From Aquatica leii (taxonomy: Eukaryota; Arthropoda; Insecta; Coleoptera; Lampyridae), in contig CM069432.1 of assembly GCA_035610365.1 (NCBI GenBank), positions 109,449,529 to 109,513,528 on the forward strand: DNA of 64,000 nt, in the 5' to 3' direction. A program made the translations under genes and the position numbers. Under the pieces are notes generated by a model that worked only from the letters and a program-made list of their open reading frames with translations, was not told the origin of the DNA and made no database searches. Shown here in pieces: positions 10,824-21,362 of this stretch. Every line of letters starts with the position of its first letter. The stretch's first letter is position 1.

Positions 10824-11743
10824 ATGCACAAAGGTTATACCTATACACCAACCGAATTAACATTCTAAGAAAAATTTAAAGAACAAAAATAAGTCTATTT
10901 ATTTATATTGGTTTTTTAATTAAAATAGACAACTTTGTTTATACTTAGAAATAAAGCACATTTTTGTCAAGGTACTGTGTTATGTTTGTTTCATTAAAAC
11001 TTCGGAATGCGTGTAAACATATGTATTAAAAATACTAAATTTTTGCTATTATGCTCATTGCTCATTTGCAAATGTTTAAACAAATTAAGACCTAATTAAT
11101 AAAAACAAGTACTCATACATAAACACATAAGTAGGTTTAAAATATTTGTTAGAGAACGTAGATTATAAAATGCTTCTATTTGTTTTTCACAAATGTTATT
11201 TTTGGCTTAACACAAAAGTTCTGAAACATCATAAAACAGTTATAAATAATGTATACCTTAGTAATTATTACTTTAGTTTTAGTTGTTCGTTTCAAATTAA
11301 AATATAGAAATAAATTTCGATAAAATTCATTATACACACACACTATTGATAAAATAGTAAAATACTGATATGTTAATAATAGAGAAAAGTTGTTAAATTA
11401 TAAGTATAAAACAATTATTCTCTCACTGACGACAGCGATCACAGGTGTCATGAACATATTGAATAAATATTGGTATTAAGTTTGGTTAAATATCTACTAA
11501 ACCTTGTATTCCCAATATTGTTTGCTACTTGCCGCTCATACATTGGTTAAACATTGGTTTGCGAGTGGTTTTCAACCTTACTGGTAGAATGTTTACTATA
11601 TATCTTACCATAGTCGTTTTTCTTACCTTGTCTTTCCAATATTAGTCTTATATACAAAATATGTTTAATAAAATGTTTCGCCAATATAATATATAGGAAA
11701 AATACTAGTACATGATTGGTAATATGATTTGTGCTACTTGGAT
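10824..11743. other. AT-rich non-coding stretch
   Basis: No gene recognised. It lies between the piggyBac and the inverted CACGG-element end, and may be the diverged interior of that element copy. I could not align it to 14980-15700 by eye. Confidence 0.4.
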
Positions 11744-11966
11744 TGTTGGTGAGTATTATTCATAAACATATGAATATTAGACATATATAATAAAATCGTT
11801 CACTTCATAAGTTAATTATAATCATCATAGATGCGAACATGATTGTTCACAAATTATGCCGATGGTTTATAAATTTATGAATAGCTAGTAGTAGTTGTAT
11901 TTTATGCTTAAATTACGCATAAGTTGTGCGTCTTACAAATTATATTTAAAAACATTTCTCTCCGTG
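11744..11966 (-). mobile_element. CACGG-element copy B, one end
   Basis: Read on the minus strand, this matches 14781-14980. It starts with the terminal word CACGGAGAGAAAT (11954-11966), then TAAGACGCACAA, ACTACTAGCTATTCATAAA, TTTATAAACCATCGGYATAA and AATAATACTCACCAACAAT. At 11967 the match stops exactly where the Gypsy RNase H reading (TLKTDVSNYAM) begins, which fixes the end. The opposite end was not found. The fragment at 1187-1310 has the right orientation to belong to it, but that is speculative. Confidence 0.7.
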
Positions 11967-14000
11967 TGCATTGCATAATTTGAAACATCTGTCTTTAATG
12001 TAAGAGTTTTACTAAACTTTGGGTGTATTAATTTTAAATTCCTATAAAATGTATTTTTATACTATTTCATACTCGGTTCTTTTACTATATCCTGAAATAA
12101 TTTTTTTATAATAATTTAATAATTCTAAAAATCTCGTCAACATTCTAATGTTTTTTGGTCTTGTATATTTTTTTATTCTGTCTAACTTTTTCAAATCAAC
12201 CGGCATTCCTTCTGTATTGATAGTAAAAAAAAATGTAATTTCATATAGTATAAATCTGCATTTTTCTAGATTTAATTTTATTCCAGCACTTTCTAAAGTG
12301 CTTAAAATTATCTTTAAATGTTAGAAATGCTGTTCTACGCACTGACTATAAATCAAAATGTCGTCTATGTAGTAAATACAAAATTCATTTTGAACATCTA
12401 GTATTTGTTGCATATACTTAACTAACGCAATTGATAAAGTCGACAAACCAAATGACAAATTAGAAAATCTTACCATCGAAGCTAATTCTCAAATATTTGA
12501 TAGAATTGATGTTCAAAAGTAGCAGCCAAAATAAATTTTTCAAATCTAATTTGCTAAAAGTTGTACTTAATTTTCCCAATAATACGTCTATATTCTCAGT
12601 TTTCATATTGTGGTTTAGTCATGGCATTAATTCTTCTTACATATAACCATAATCTTATTGTTTCATTTTTTTATGACTACTACTAACGGATTAATAAATT
12701 GGGTGCTGGCTCTTTCTATAATTCCATCTTTTAACATTTTACCACTTTGTTTCCACACTTTTTCTTTGTATGCATGGGGTACCTAATAATTCTTTGTCTA
12801 AACTATTCTTCATTCATTGTTATTATTCGATGTTCGTAATTTCTAGCTATTATTTGTTCTTGATTATACAATCCTTCGTTTTTTTTAATACCTCTTCAAT
12901 TGTTCTTTACCTATAAGGTCCTCACTCTTCATATTAATATAACCATTTCATTATTTATCTCTTTATTTTCTTCTGCTGTCCATTTTAAACTTTCTTCTTC
13001 AGCGAATTCCTTTCAAATTTTCTTAGAGCATCCATACCTAATAATCAATTCATGCGCATATTTTTCATCATCCTCAATCTCTGTTTATTTTGTAACTCTC
13101 CAATCTTTGAATTACTAAATTAAACTTATATTATTTACAATTAATATTGTTTTTGAAGAATTTCTAATAAAACAGCGTTTTGGTTAAAAAACCGTTTTTT
13201 TTAAATTTTAAAATCTGACTTTTTGGTGACAACGCGACGTTTCGCTTAGCTTGTAAGCTTTTTCAAACCTTTGTTGTACAATGTTCAAATTTTTTATAGT
13301 TTTGTGATTGTCATTTAATTAAAATTTTTTATTTTTATAAATTTTTATTGCTTAGTTTTGGGTATATTAATTATTAGCATCTTACTACTTTAGTTATAAA
13401 TAACTTATTTGAATATAAATTTTCACGTTTTTAATATTTCTTTATTGAAAAATTTGTCAATCGTATATATTGTGTCTTCTCGTATTATTTACTTTTATAA
13501 TCTTGTTTTTGAACAGATGAAAGTGCGCTTCTATTGATTTATAATTTATTAATGATATTTCCGCCTGTGTATCTACTAATGCACTTAGTTGTATGGTTTG
13601 AAACATTAATTTTATTCTTGGTATAAGTACTATATCACTATTTTAATTAATATTCTTTTCTATTTTTATAAATTCTTTGAGATGCATGCATAATCTCTGT
13701 GGTTATAGTTATCTACTCTCTCAACATTTTCTTTTGCCTTTGCTCTTTGATCTTCTTCACTTCTTGCTATGTTTAGGTTACTTATATATTTTCTGGTATT
13801 ATTTTGTAGCTTTGACCTCTAACTCTATGATTATTTCGTCTTCGATTGATATTATTATTTTCATAATGTCTATTCTCATTATTCATTTTTTTTAAATTTT
13901 TGGTCTTGATAATTTCTACTTGATTTTAATTTCTATTTTTATTTTCTCGTCTGGCATTTCTCTTTTCTTTATAACTGTTTTTATAAATGTTATCAAAACT
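11967..14000 (-). pseudogene. Ty3/Gypsy-type LTR retrotransposon pol fossil
   Basis: Reading minus, in order: protease active-site region SALVDTQAEISLIN near 13560 (the usual DTG Gly is Gln) and IIGMDALRKFE near 13045. Then pre-RT words PHAYKEKVWKQ and MLKDGIIERASTQFINPLVV (12680-12790), and RT words FSKLDLKN. FGLSTLSIALVKYM and YYIDDILIYS (about 12350-12370) carry the YIDD catalytic box. LESAGIKLNLEKCRF follows, then LLNYYKKIISGYSK, and finally TLKTDVSNYAM of RNase H. Many stops and frame changes show an old copy. No LTRs were identified, and RNase H is cut by the CACGG element at 11966. Confidence 0.8.
13212..13275 (-). ncRNA. very degenerate hammerhead-like/Penelope-type UTR motif
   Basis: The minus strand reads TTTGAAAAA, GCTT...AAGC able to pair, then GAAAC and GTC. 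The 3' half matches a hammerhead layout, but the first core box is poor. It may be a Penelope-type 3' end or plain coincidence. Confidence 0.25.
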
Positions 14001-14434
14001 TGAGAATTAAAAATACACAATATTTCCTATCGATCTTGGAGATGTTAATAAAATATTATTATGTATTTTAATTATTACATCCAAGATAACATAAAATAAA
14101 ATTAGTTCCAAATTTCAATAAAATAAAAATGTTTTTTGGACATTCCAGAATTTTAATTGCACTATTGTAAATTTTTTTATAACCTCAAAGCGCTTTCACC
14201 TATTTATTTTTCTAATTTAATTTTTATTCTTGCTCTTCTTCTCAGAAGAAGTGTTTTTTTGGGTCATAACCAATTGTTTATTTTACATCAAGTAATATTA
14301 TTTATCATTTCGCGTATTAGCACTTAAAGTGTATACTTGCTTGTGTGATTTTGCAGAAAATTTATTTTGTAGTTAATTATTATATCTGTTCTTTGTGATT
14401 GTGTTTACTAATAATAATCAAATTTGGTCACTTC
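14001..14434. other. non-coding junction, possible LINE copy 2 5' UTR
   Basis: No coding signal. The right part directly precedes the ORF1 start of LINE copy 2 and may be its 5' untranslated region. The left part may contain the decayed gag end of the Gypsy fossil. Confidence 0.4.
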
Positions 14435-14780
14435 ATGTTTAAATCACCGCCTGACCCGAGGATGACCCTGGGGTCAGACAAAGATACGGAGGTAACAATG
14501 CACGTAAGTTTAAATAGTAACAATTCTAGGAATAATAACAATTTTAACATTAATAATCACTCTAATTTCAATAACTCTTACATTGATTTAAACAATAAAT
14601 ATAATAAATCGGATAATGGGCCTTATTGCGTATATATAGAACATGTTAATAAAAACATGGGAAGATTACATCCGATACGAATAGGTCTATCTGCATTCCG
14701 GCAATGTTTTCAAAAATTCTATTATCGACATTAAAGTCATAGGAATCAACCGAGTTAAAATTTTGTTTAATAATTACGAA
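14435..14780 (+). pseudogene. LINE copy 2 ORF1, N-terminal part
   Basis: ATG at 14435 (MFKSPPDPRMTLGSDKDTE) gives a sensible start; upstream codons in the longer frame look like non-coding sequence. An Asn-rich low-complexity region (about residues 30-60) is followed by GPYCVYIEHVNKNMGRLHP, the opening of the nucleic-acid-binding region of insect LINE ORF1 proteins. A frameshift near 14705 moves the reading to SIIDIKVIGINRVKILFNNY. The frame then runs into the CACGG element end at 14781. It continues at 20339. Confidence 0.8.
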
Positions 14781-14799
14781 CACGGACAGAAATGTTTTC

Positions 14800-15719
14800 A
14801 GATATCATTCGTAAGACGCACAAACTACTACTAGCTATTCATAAATTTATAAACCATCGGTATAATTTGTGAATAGTCATGTTAGCATCGATGATGATTA
14901 TAATTCATAAGTTATGAAGTAAACGATTTCGTTATATATGCGTAATAATCATATCTTTATGAATAATACTCACAAACAATGATCATATTAAGAATAAAAT
15001 TTTAACCAGGTAATTGTAATATGTGATTTAAGTCACATCTATTATGATTATAATTCACATCCAGTACCGAAGTATTTTTATTATGTATGCTTAATAATCA
15101 CATTTTTTTTATGATTATATTTTTTATGATTAATATTCATAAACTCTAATTAAATAAAGAATAACTTTTTAAGCAGCCAATCATAATATGTTATAAATAA
15201 AGTATTGTTTATTAAATGATATTCAGAATAGTGTATTAACAATTATGAATATTAATCATAATTTCGGAGTTAATTTTACTCTTCTTATAATCACAAGATA
15301 TTTCTCATATATACTTTATAAATTAGTAAAACATATATTTCGAGTTTCAAAAAATGTTTATTTTTTTACGATGATTACATAGTTTTAATGCAGCTATAAG
15401 TACACCACCATACTTTTACAACTAAATAATTTAAATAGAACACATAACAGAAAAACTAATACATAACTAATAACGCATAATATCATTATATAATAATACA
15501 GATTATTATAAAAAATAAAACATTATTCAAATAAATAAAACGTAAATAATATAAACAAAACTGAAAAAGAACTTGAGCAACAATTTAAAAAAATAATTTT
15601 ACAAGTTGCTAACCACAAACCTTTTCTTCTATTGCAGTCAAGATAATTTAACAAAAACGATTTTTAATATTGAAGTTGAAAAACATGAATACAAATAATT
15701 TTTGTAATAGGTTTACTTA
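14800..15719. repeat. AT-rich left interior of the CACGG element
   Basis: Many short direct and inverted copies of TTCATAA, ATTAATCATAA and AATATTCATAA are visible, with no coding capacity. Such motif-rich subterminal regions often hold transposase binding sites, but that is inference here. Confidence 0.5.
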
Positions 15720-16350
15720 TCATATAGGCAGCAACGTTTATCAATACTAAGATAAAAACGTCTTCCGGGTTTGGACCGTGTCAATGTTGTAACCGAAGTT
15801 GCCAACGTTTTGCCCACTTTCGTAAGGGGCTTCACTAGGGCGTGAGAGAAATCGAAGAACTCAAACAAGCAACCGAAATCTAACTAAAAGTTAGGTAATC
15901 AACTTGTGAATCAAGCCAGATTCTAAACTCAGAAAAGGTAAGAAAGAAAACGATAAACTTGGAAAAGCAAACGAAAATCTAACAAAGAACCACTACAGAG
16001 TTAGGATTCTAGAATCTGGCTTGGTTCACAAGTTGATTACCTAACTCTGTAGTGGTTCTTTGTTAGATTTTCGTTTGCTTTTTCAAGTTTATTGTTTTCT
16101 TTCTTACCTTTTCTGAGTTTAGAATCTGGCTTGGTTCACAAGTTGATTACCTAATTTTTGAGAAGTGTTTAGTTAGATTTCGGTTGCTTCTTTGAGTTCT
16201 TCGATTTCTCTGACGCCTTGATGAAGCCCCTTACGAAAGTGGGCCAAACGTTGGCAACTTCGGTTACAACATTGACACGGTCCAAACCCGGAAGACGTTC
16301 TTATCTTAGTATAGACTCCGGCCGTGGAAGCCGCTATTACAACGTTTATC
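15720..16350. repeat. compound inverted repeat with hammerhead-like core
   Basis: Two arms (about 15720-16015 and 16018-16350) are inverted copies. They contain TTGGCAACTTCGGTTACAAC, TTACGAAAGTGGGC and CAAGTTGATTACCTAA, and the last occurs three times. The same GTTGGCAACTTCGGTT word recurs at 29780. The head-to-head duplication resembles inverted insertions made by Penelope-type or LINE-driven retroposition. ORFs across it (for example 16173-16358 on minus) are not supported. Confidence 0.65.
16205..16253 (+). ncRNA. degenerate hammerhead-like motif
   Basis: GCC, then TTGATGA (one change from CTGATGA), AGCCC pairing with GGGC across an 11-base loop, CAAAC in place of GAAAC, then GTT and GGC. 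GCC/GGC would close stem I. A mirrored copy lies in the other arm near 15795-15845. Two core substitutions make activity unlikely. Confidence 0.35.
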
Positions 16351-17323
16351 AAATCCATTATTTTAAAGTAGGCATCAAAAGTTTATAGAAAATTATTGTA
16401 TAAATACGTAATGTTATCCGTTACCAAAGCAAACTAGATTATCGTCATCCTTACTACACATATCTGCCACTGTTCTCACTTCAGAACTAAAAAACTTCCA
16501 TGTATCTCCAATGCTAATTTTCCATACCTTATTGTCTATTTTCTTATGGCCTTTAGGTTTTACAACTCTTTGCAATACTTTAGTTAAATTGTAGCGACGC
16601 AAATCTAGAAATAAGAAGTATGTGTATTAGAAAATGTAAATAAACAGAAAGTGATCAAAAGTGTTTCAACTTTCAATTTAATCTAATTCGTAGCTTTAAT
16701 ATTAATCAAAATAGCAATAATAAGCAAATAACTTTGAACATCTAATTCTAATTCAAGTTAAAGTGATGGTGAATTTCGTTACTTTTGAGTAATCGTTACT
16801 ATTCCTTACTTATACTTTTTGTATTCGTTACATTAACTCGTTATTTGATTACTTTGGATACTATGACTACTTTGACAACTGTATGTTTTTGTGGTAATAA
16901 ATACGGGTACCGGAATATAATTCCTTGAATCGTTTCGCGATAGGGATTTGATTACCTTAGACGTATATGCATAAATGACTAGAACGTGTTGTAAAATTAT
17001 AATTTATGTAAACATTTTTGACAGTAGCTGATACCGGAGAAACTTATCATTTTAAATACAAAACAAAACATATGTACCTACTTTGGATTGTTAGTATTTA
17101 TTAACGTTTTTAATATTAATTTTAAGAAATGGAAATACACACAATATATAATGTAAAATTGAGATAAACGGCAAATTAATTTGGTACACCTCATACAAAT
17201 ACATACTTTATAATGTAATATATTTTCGTTACCTACTAGTTTACGCAAGAATTATAAATTTGTATGTGAATGTGTTATAAGTACTAATATTTGTATCTTA
17301 TGTATATTCGTAGAAAATAATTA
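16351..17323. other. mostly non-coding interior of the CACGG element
   Basis: A 62-codon minus-strand ORF at 16414-16602 (MRRYNLTKVLQ...) has a protein-like composition and could be a remnant exon, but I recognise no domain. The rest is AT-rich and empty, ending in the TTA target copy at 17321-17323. Confidence 0.4.
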
Positions 17324-17519
17324 TGCCTGGTTGCACCAACCCATCGTAAAAACAGTCGATAGAACAACCGTCGATCGATCGATTAATCGGCGATTCTTCG
17401 ATTTTTCAAATTATCTAGTTGCACCAAAAAAAATTACAGTTGTTTTTTGAATCGAGTGTTTTTTCCAAAGTGAAGTGAGCAGTGCATGAAGTTCTACAAA
17501 AATTGTGTAAATTTAACCT

Positions 17520-17750
17520 AAAAGTAGATATAACAATCAAAATAAAAGTGAAATTTATGATATAGAAAAAAAATTTAAAAATCAAGAATTTGAGCATAAT
17601 GAAATAGCAAATGCAATAAAAATAAAAATATTAAATTTTGAAGAAAAACTAAAAGAAATTGAATGTAAGAAAGCAGAAATCGAACTTAAGAAGGCAGATA
17701 TAGAATTAAAAGAAACTGAAATTAACTTTAGAAAAAAGTACGGTTGCTAA
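17520..17750 (+). pseudogene. Harbinger accessory ORF, C-terminal coiled coil (Myb/SANT partner remnant)
   Basis: A continuous plus-strand frame ends in TAA at 17748-17750. It encodes a charged helix with repeated ELK/KAEIELKKADIELKETE units. PIF/Harbinger elements carry a Myb/SANT DNA-binding partner whose C-terminus is commonly such a coiled coil. The Myb/SANT part is missing, since only ~200 bp separate the frame from the element end. A truncated partner gene is therefore the best reading. The assignment rests on position and on the coil, not on a conserved domain. Confidence 0.55.
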
Positions 17751-17914
17751 TTTACGTATTTTTCTGTAATCCTATAGAAGTTAATCATAAAAGTAAAGTT
17801 AAATAAGTTTATTTTTTAATTCAAATTTCAAAAAAAAGTGTTAATCAAATGGGTTCGTAATGCATTTTCACTTAGTTCATCTTCAGCATGTTGATGTTCA
17901 GCTTCAATTTGATT

Positions 17915-19498
17915 TTATTGATCGCAATCAATTTCAAAAATTTCATTGTTTTCTATAGCTAAATTATGTAATACGGCTGTAGAAATTATTACTCTTAATA
18001 CATTATCAACTTTTATTTGGATTCCAAAAGATAAAACAGGAAACCGTCTTTTCCAGATACCAAACAATCTTTCAATAACATTTCTAGTATTGATATGTGA
18101 GTTTTGATAATTATTTTCTGATAGTGTTTGCGGATTAATTAGTGGTGTCATTAAGTAGTTTGTGCACATGTACCCTCCATCACCTATCAAATAACTGTTA
18201 GGAAATTCGTTATTAAGAAGTCGAGCACGAATTAAACTATCGTTATAAATAGAGCTATCGTGTACAGATCCTGGATAGCTTGCTACTATATCTCAAATCA
18301 TTAATTTTGCATCACCAATCACTTGCACATTGATGGAGAACCAGCCCTTACGGTTTCTATAAACCTCTGCGTTCTCTCCACCAGGGGACAAAATCTTAAT
18401 ATGCGTGCAGTCAATTGCTCCAACAACAACAGGAAATCTAGCAATATTATAGAATTGCTGTTTTACCACAGTAATTTCAGCATTTGTTACAGGTAATTGA
18501 ATAAAGCGATCACTTAATAAAGCTATTAGTGCCCTACTCGATGCACTATTCTACACACTGTGCTTTTATGTACGCAGTGCTGGGCAAAATACATGCACCA
18601 ACGTATTTCAAATACAAAATACAAAATATTTCTATAAAAGTATTTGAAATAGGAAATACAAAATACTTTTATGTTTTTATTCAAAATACAAAATACAAAT
18701 ACATGTATTTTAAATACAAAATACAAATATAATAGGTTGTTGTTAATTTGTGTTTCTTCTTTACTTTTATATATATTTTTTTGTTTTTGTGTTTACCAAA
18801 TTCTTCCAGCAATTCTTAATGTTTACGCAGTGATCGAACTCAAGGTTAAAAAATTCAATAAAACCGAAATTACATACCTTCATGTGTAACTTATAATTTG
18901 TAGTAGCTTTAAGAGTTTCACTAATTATTATATCTTTGTTTAGACAAACATTTTGCTTTGACTTTTTTTCTGAATTAGATAAAAATTTCCATTTAAGATG
19001 GCGGAAATCGTTTTAATGTTTTGGTTGCCAAGTTAGCCAGTTCAAACATTTCCAAATCTTTCGAATGAATCAGAACGGTATTTTAAAACCTGTTGTAATA
19101 TTGCGTTGAGCAAAATACATTTATTAATGTATTTCAAATACAAAATACGTTAAAAAAAGTTCATCAAATACAAAATACAAAATACAAATGTATTTCAAAT
19201 ACTGTATTTTCAATACAAGTATTTTATGGCTGCCCACTCCTGTATGTACGTTAATATGATCACCAAGGACTTGTTGAAATGAGCCTGTGGCGTAATACCT
19301 TAATGTTATTAATAATTGATTTATAGGAGTTACTTCATTATTTTTTTGGGCGTTAATTAAATTTTCTCCAATAATGTATAATAACTGGTTGACTGTTTGT
19401 TTGGAAAAACGATATCTTTCTTTAAACTCACGGTTGTCAAATAAATTAAATGGATCACGTCTTGACCTCACTTGTTGTATTTCTGGAAGGAGTTCCAT
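17915..19498 (-). pseudogene. Harbinger transposase (HARBI1-like), split by a MITE
   Basis: The N-terminus starts at 19498 (MELLPEIQQVRSRRDPF) and runs through FSKQTVNQLLYIIG and YYATGSFQQVLGDHINV, to the MITE at 19242. It resumes at 18574 with STVCRIVHRV. The catalytic set follows: GAIDCTHIKI (first Asp, ~18410), PGSVHDSSIYN (second Asp, ~18260) and RNVIERLFGIWKRRF (Glu, ~18060). DGGYMCTNYLMTPL matches the family. A TGA precedes DIVASYPG and a frameshift follows RIVHRV. Length without the insert is about 300 codons, usual for the family. It is inactive, but the triad survives. Confidence 0.92.
18575..19242. mobile_element. hAT-type MITE, 668 bp
   Basis: It begins CAGTGCTGGGCA and ends TGCCCACTCCTG, typical hAT-style inverted ends. 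A perfect 8-bp duplication TATGTACG flanks it (18567-18574 and 19243-19250), and 8 bp is the hAT target length. The inner ends are rich in ATTTCAAATACAAAATAC-type repeats. It has no transposase of its own and splits the Harbinger transposase. Confidence 0.93.
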
Positions 19499-19918
19499 TA
19501 TGCGATCGAGCTGTAGATGAAGACGTTGTATCCATGACTAACGATGTATTATTAAAATTCACATTAAAATACAATTAAATCATAGCAGAACAATAAAAAT
19601 TAACTTACTTATAAACGAATGTGCAGATTGTATGTTTATAATAAAAAAAACACCACTTATAATAACATTATTAATTAAAAGATTGCCAAATAACCTTAAA
19701 TTTCACAACATCAAACAAAATAGTAGTTAACAAAATAATGAGGTTACTGAGAAAAAGGGCCCGTATTAGCAATTATCGCCCGAAAACTGTCGGTTAAATT
19801 TGTCGGTAAAATCAGTTGATTAACAGACTGTTTTTGGGTAGTGCAACACGAAGGCTTTAATTTACGGTCTATCGGCCGATTTAACGGATTGTTTTTTGGC
19901 TGGTGCAACTGAGCATTA

Positions 19919-20323
19919 ATATACAAACATTAGAACTCAAAAAACAGAAATATATGACAATTTTATTACATTTTGCTTACCCTTTGATGAGCTGATAAAA
20001 TTACTTTTGTAGATAATGCAATGCACACACTATCTGCGTGTGAAACGTTCTGCTGGTTTTGCTGATGTATCATAATAAGGTTTGTTCATAACTTAAGATA
20101 AAATTATAACTATAGTGATAACTAGTAAAATATGAAAACAATTCATAACTTTATTACATTTATAAACCATATTCATAATACATGAATATACGTAACGCAT
20201 ACAAATTGCACTCTTAGGAATGTTGTATGCGTATTCCGCATAACATCATAATATAATTCATATTTTATAAATTTTATTAAATGTGTAATTTATGAACATA
20301 CTATTCATAACTAGTGATTGCAG
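19919..20323. repeat. right subterminal region of the CACGG element
   Basis: AT-rich sequence with repeated TTCATAA, TTTATAAA and CGCATA words; 20090-20215 recurs inverted at 1187-1310. No coding capacity. Confidence 0.55.
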
Positions 20324-20338
20324 ATTTCTCTCCGTGAA

Positions 20339-21114
20339 ATGGCTAACTTTGCAGTTAACCACGATACATTAATTAAAAACAGCTTAATTGCGTACATTCT
20401 CATTTTCTTCACGCAGCGTAAAGGACTGGTAAAAATGGTAGACACGTTTTTTGATGAAGAATACTTAAAAAACAATATCGAATCCTTACAAAAAGTTATG
20501 AATGTTCAAAGGATGATTAAACGGATTACAGATACAGACGGCACGACAAAAGTTGTAAAACGTCAAATAATTTTAATTTCATTTTTAGGTAACACATTAC
20601 CAAAAAATATTCGCATTAACAGTGTTAATTTTGTTGTTGAGCCGTACATATACCCAGTAGTACAATGCGGAAGTTGTTTACGTTTTGGACATAACAGTAA
20701 ATTATGTAAGGATCCTTTCGTAGCAAGATGTGTGGAGAAGGTCATTTAGAATCAGAATGTACAAAAAACAGTTTTTGTGTTCATTGTAAAAATAATGAAC
20801 ATTGCTCTGCAGATAAAAAGTGTCCAGTCTTTATAAAACAACATAAAATTAAAAAAATAATGGCTACGGAAAATGTCTCATTCAAGGCGACGGAAACTTT
20901 CGTAAATAACCCTTCTTACAGTAAAATAAGTACAAACAATAGATTTGCAATTTTAAACACTCTCGAAAACTACCCTCCATTACCGGTTCGAGAACCTGTA
21001 TTTAATTTTAACTATAATAAAAATAAAGTTCTTAAATTAAACAATGACCGTAACATCTCTTCACCGAAAAAACGTAAAACTCTTAATTCACCTGCGGAGA
21101 ATTTTGATTTTTAA
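20339..21114 (+). pseudogene. LINE copy 2 ORF1, C-terminal part with zinc knuckles
   Basis: After the CACGG element the frame resumes with MANFAVNHDTLIKN and, past a frameshift near 20410, VDTFFDEEYLKNNIE and VNFVVEPYIYPVVQC. Two Cys/His knuckles follow: CGSCLRFGHNSKLC and, after another frame change near 20735, CVHCKNNEHCSADKKC. The C-terminus has the basic patch KKRKTLNSPAENF, ending at 21114. This is the RNA-binding ORF1 protein of the LINE particle. The knuckles are intact; the frame is not. Confidence 0.85.
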
Positions 21115-21362
21115 CCTGTCGCTGCTTGCAGCAAAGATGCCTGTTCAAAAACAGTTACTAGTACGTCGGTAGCTCATACCAGTAGCAAACGAAAATACAG
21201 CAGTCCTAACTATAAAGAAAAATTGATTGAACAAATAACTTTTGTAATATTTGATATTTTTAAAGCAATAATGGCTGCAGTAAATCTAGAAACAATGAAA
21301 ACGTGTAATATTAAAAATCGTGTTTCTTCAATTATGGATAACATCTAATTAACTGACAGCGA

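Larger units (their letters stand above)
17324..19915 (-). mobile_element. PIF/Harbinger transposon, complete ends
   Basis: The left end TGCCTGGTTGCACCAACC (17324) and the complement of the right end, TGCTCAGTTGCACCAGCC (19915), are imperfect inverted repeats. TTA flanks both sides (17321-17323 and 19916-19918), the classic Harbinger target. The element encodes a HARBI1-like transposase on minus and a coiled-coil ORF on plus, converging near 17750-17915, which is the two-gene layout of the superfamily. It sits inside the CACGG element and is itself interrupted by a hAT-type MITE. Confidence 0.93.
14781..20336 (+). mobile_element. CACGG element copy A: unclassified DNA element with 13-bp TIRs
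   Basis: The left end CACGGACAGAAAT (14781-14793) and right end ATTTCTCTCCGTG (20324-20336) are inverted repeats with one mismatch. Taking out the interval with a 2-bp AA duplication restores LINE ORF1 in frame (Tyr-Glu-Met-Ala). AT-rich subterminal sequence is full of ATTCATAA/TTATGAAT words on both sides. The element itself shows no transposase; the only transposase inside belongs to a nested Harbinger. A second end is at 11744-11966. The superfamily is unknown; ends beginning CAC occur in CACTA, Transib and Chapaev groups, but the duplication length does not decide. Confidence 0.7.
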
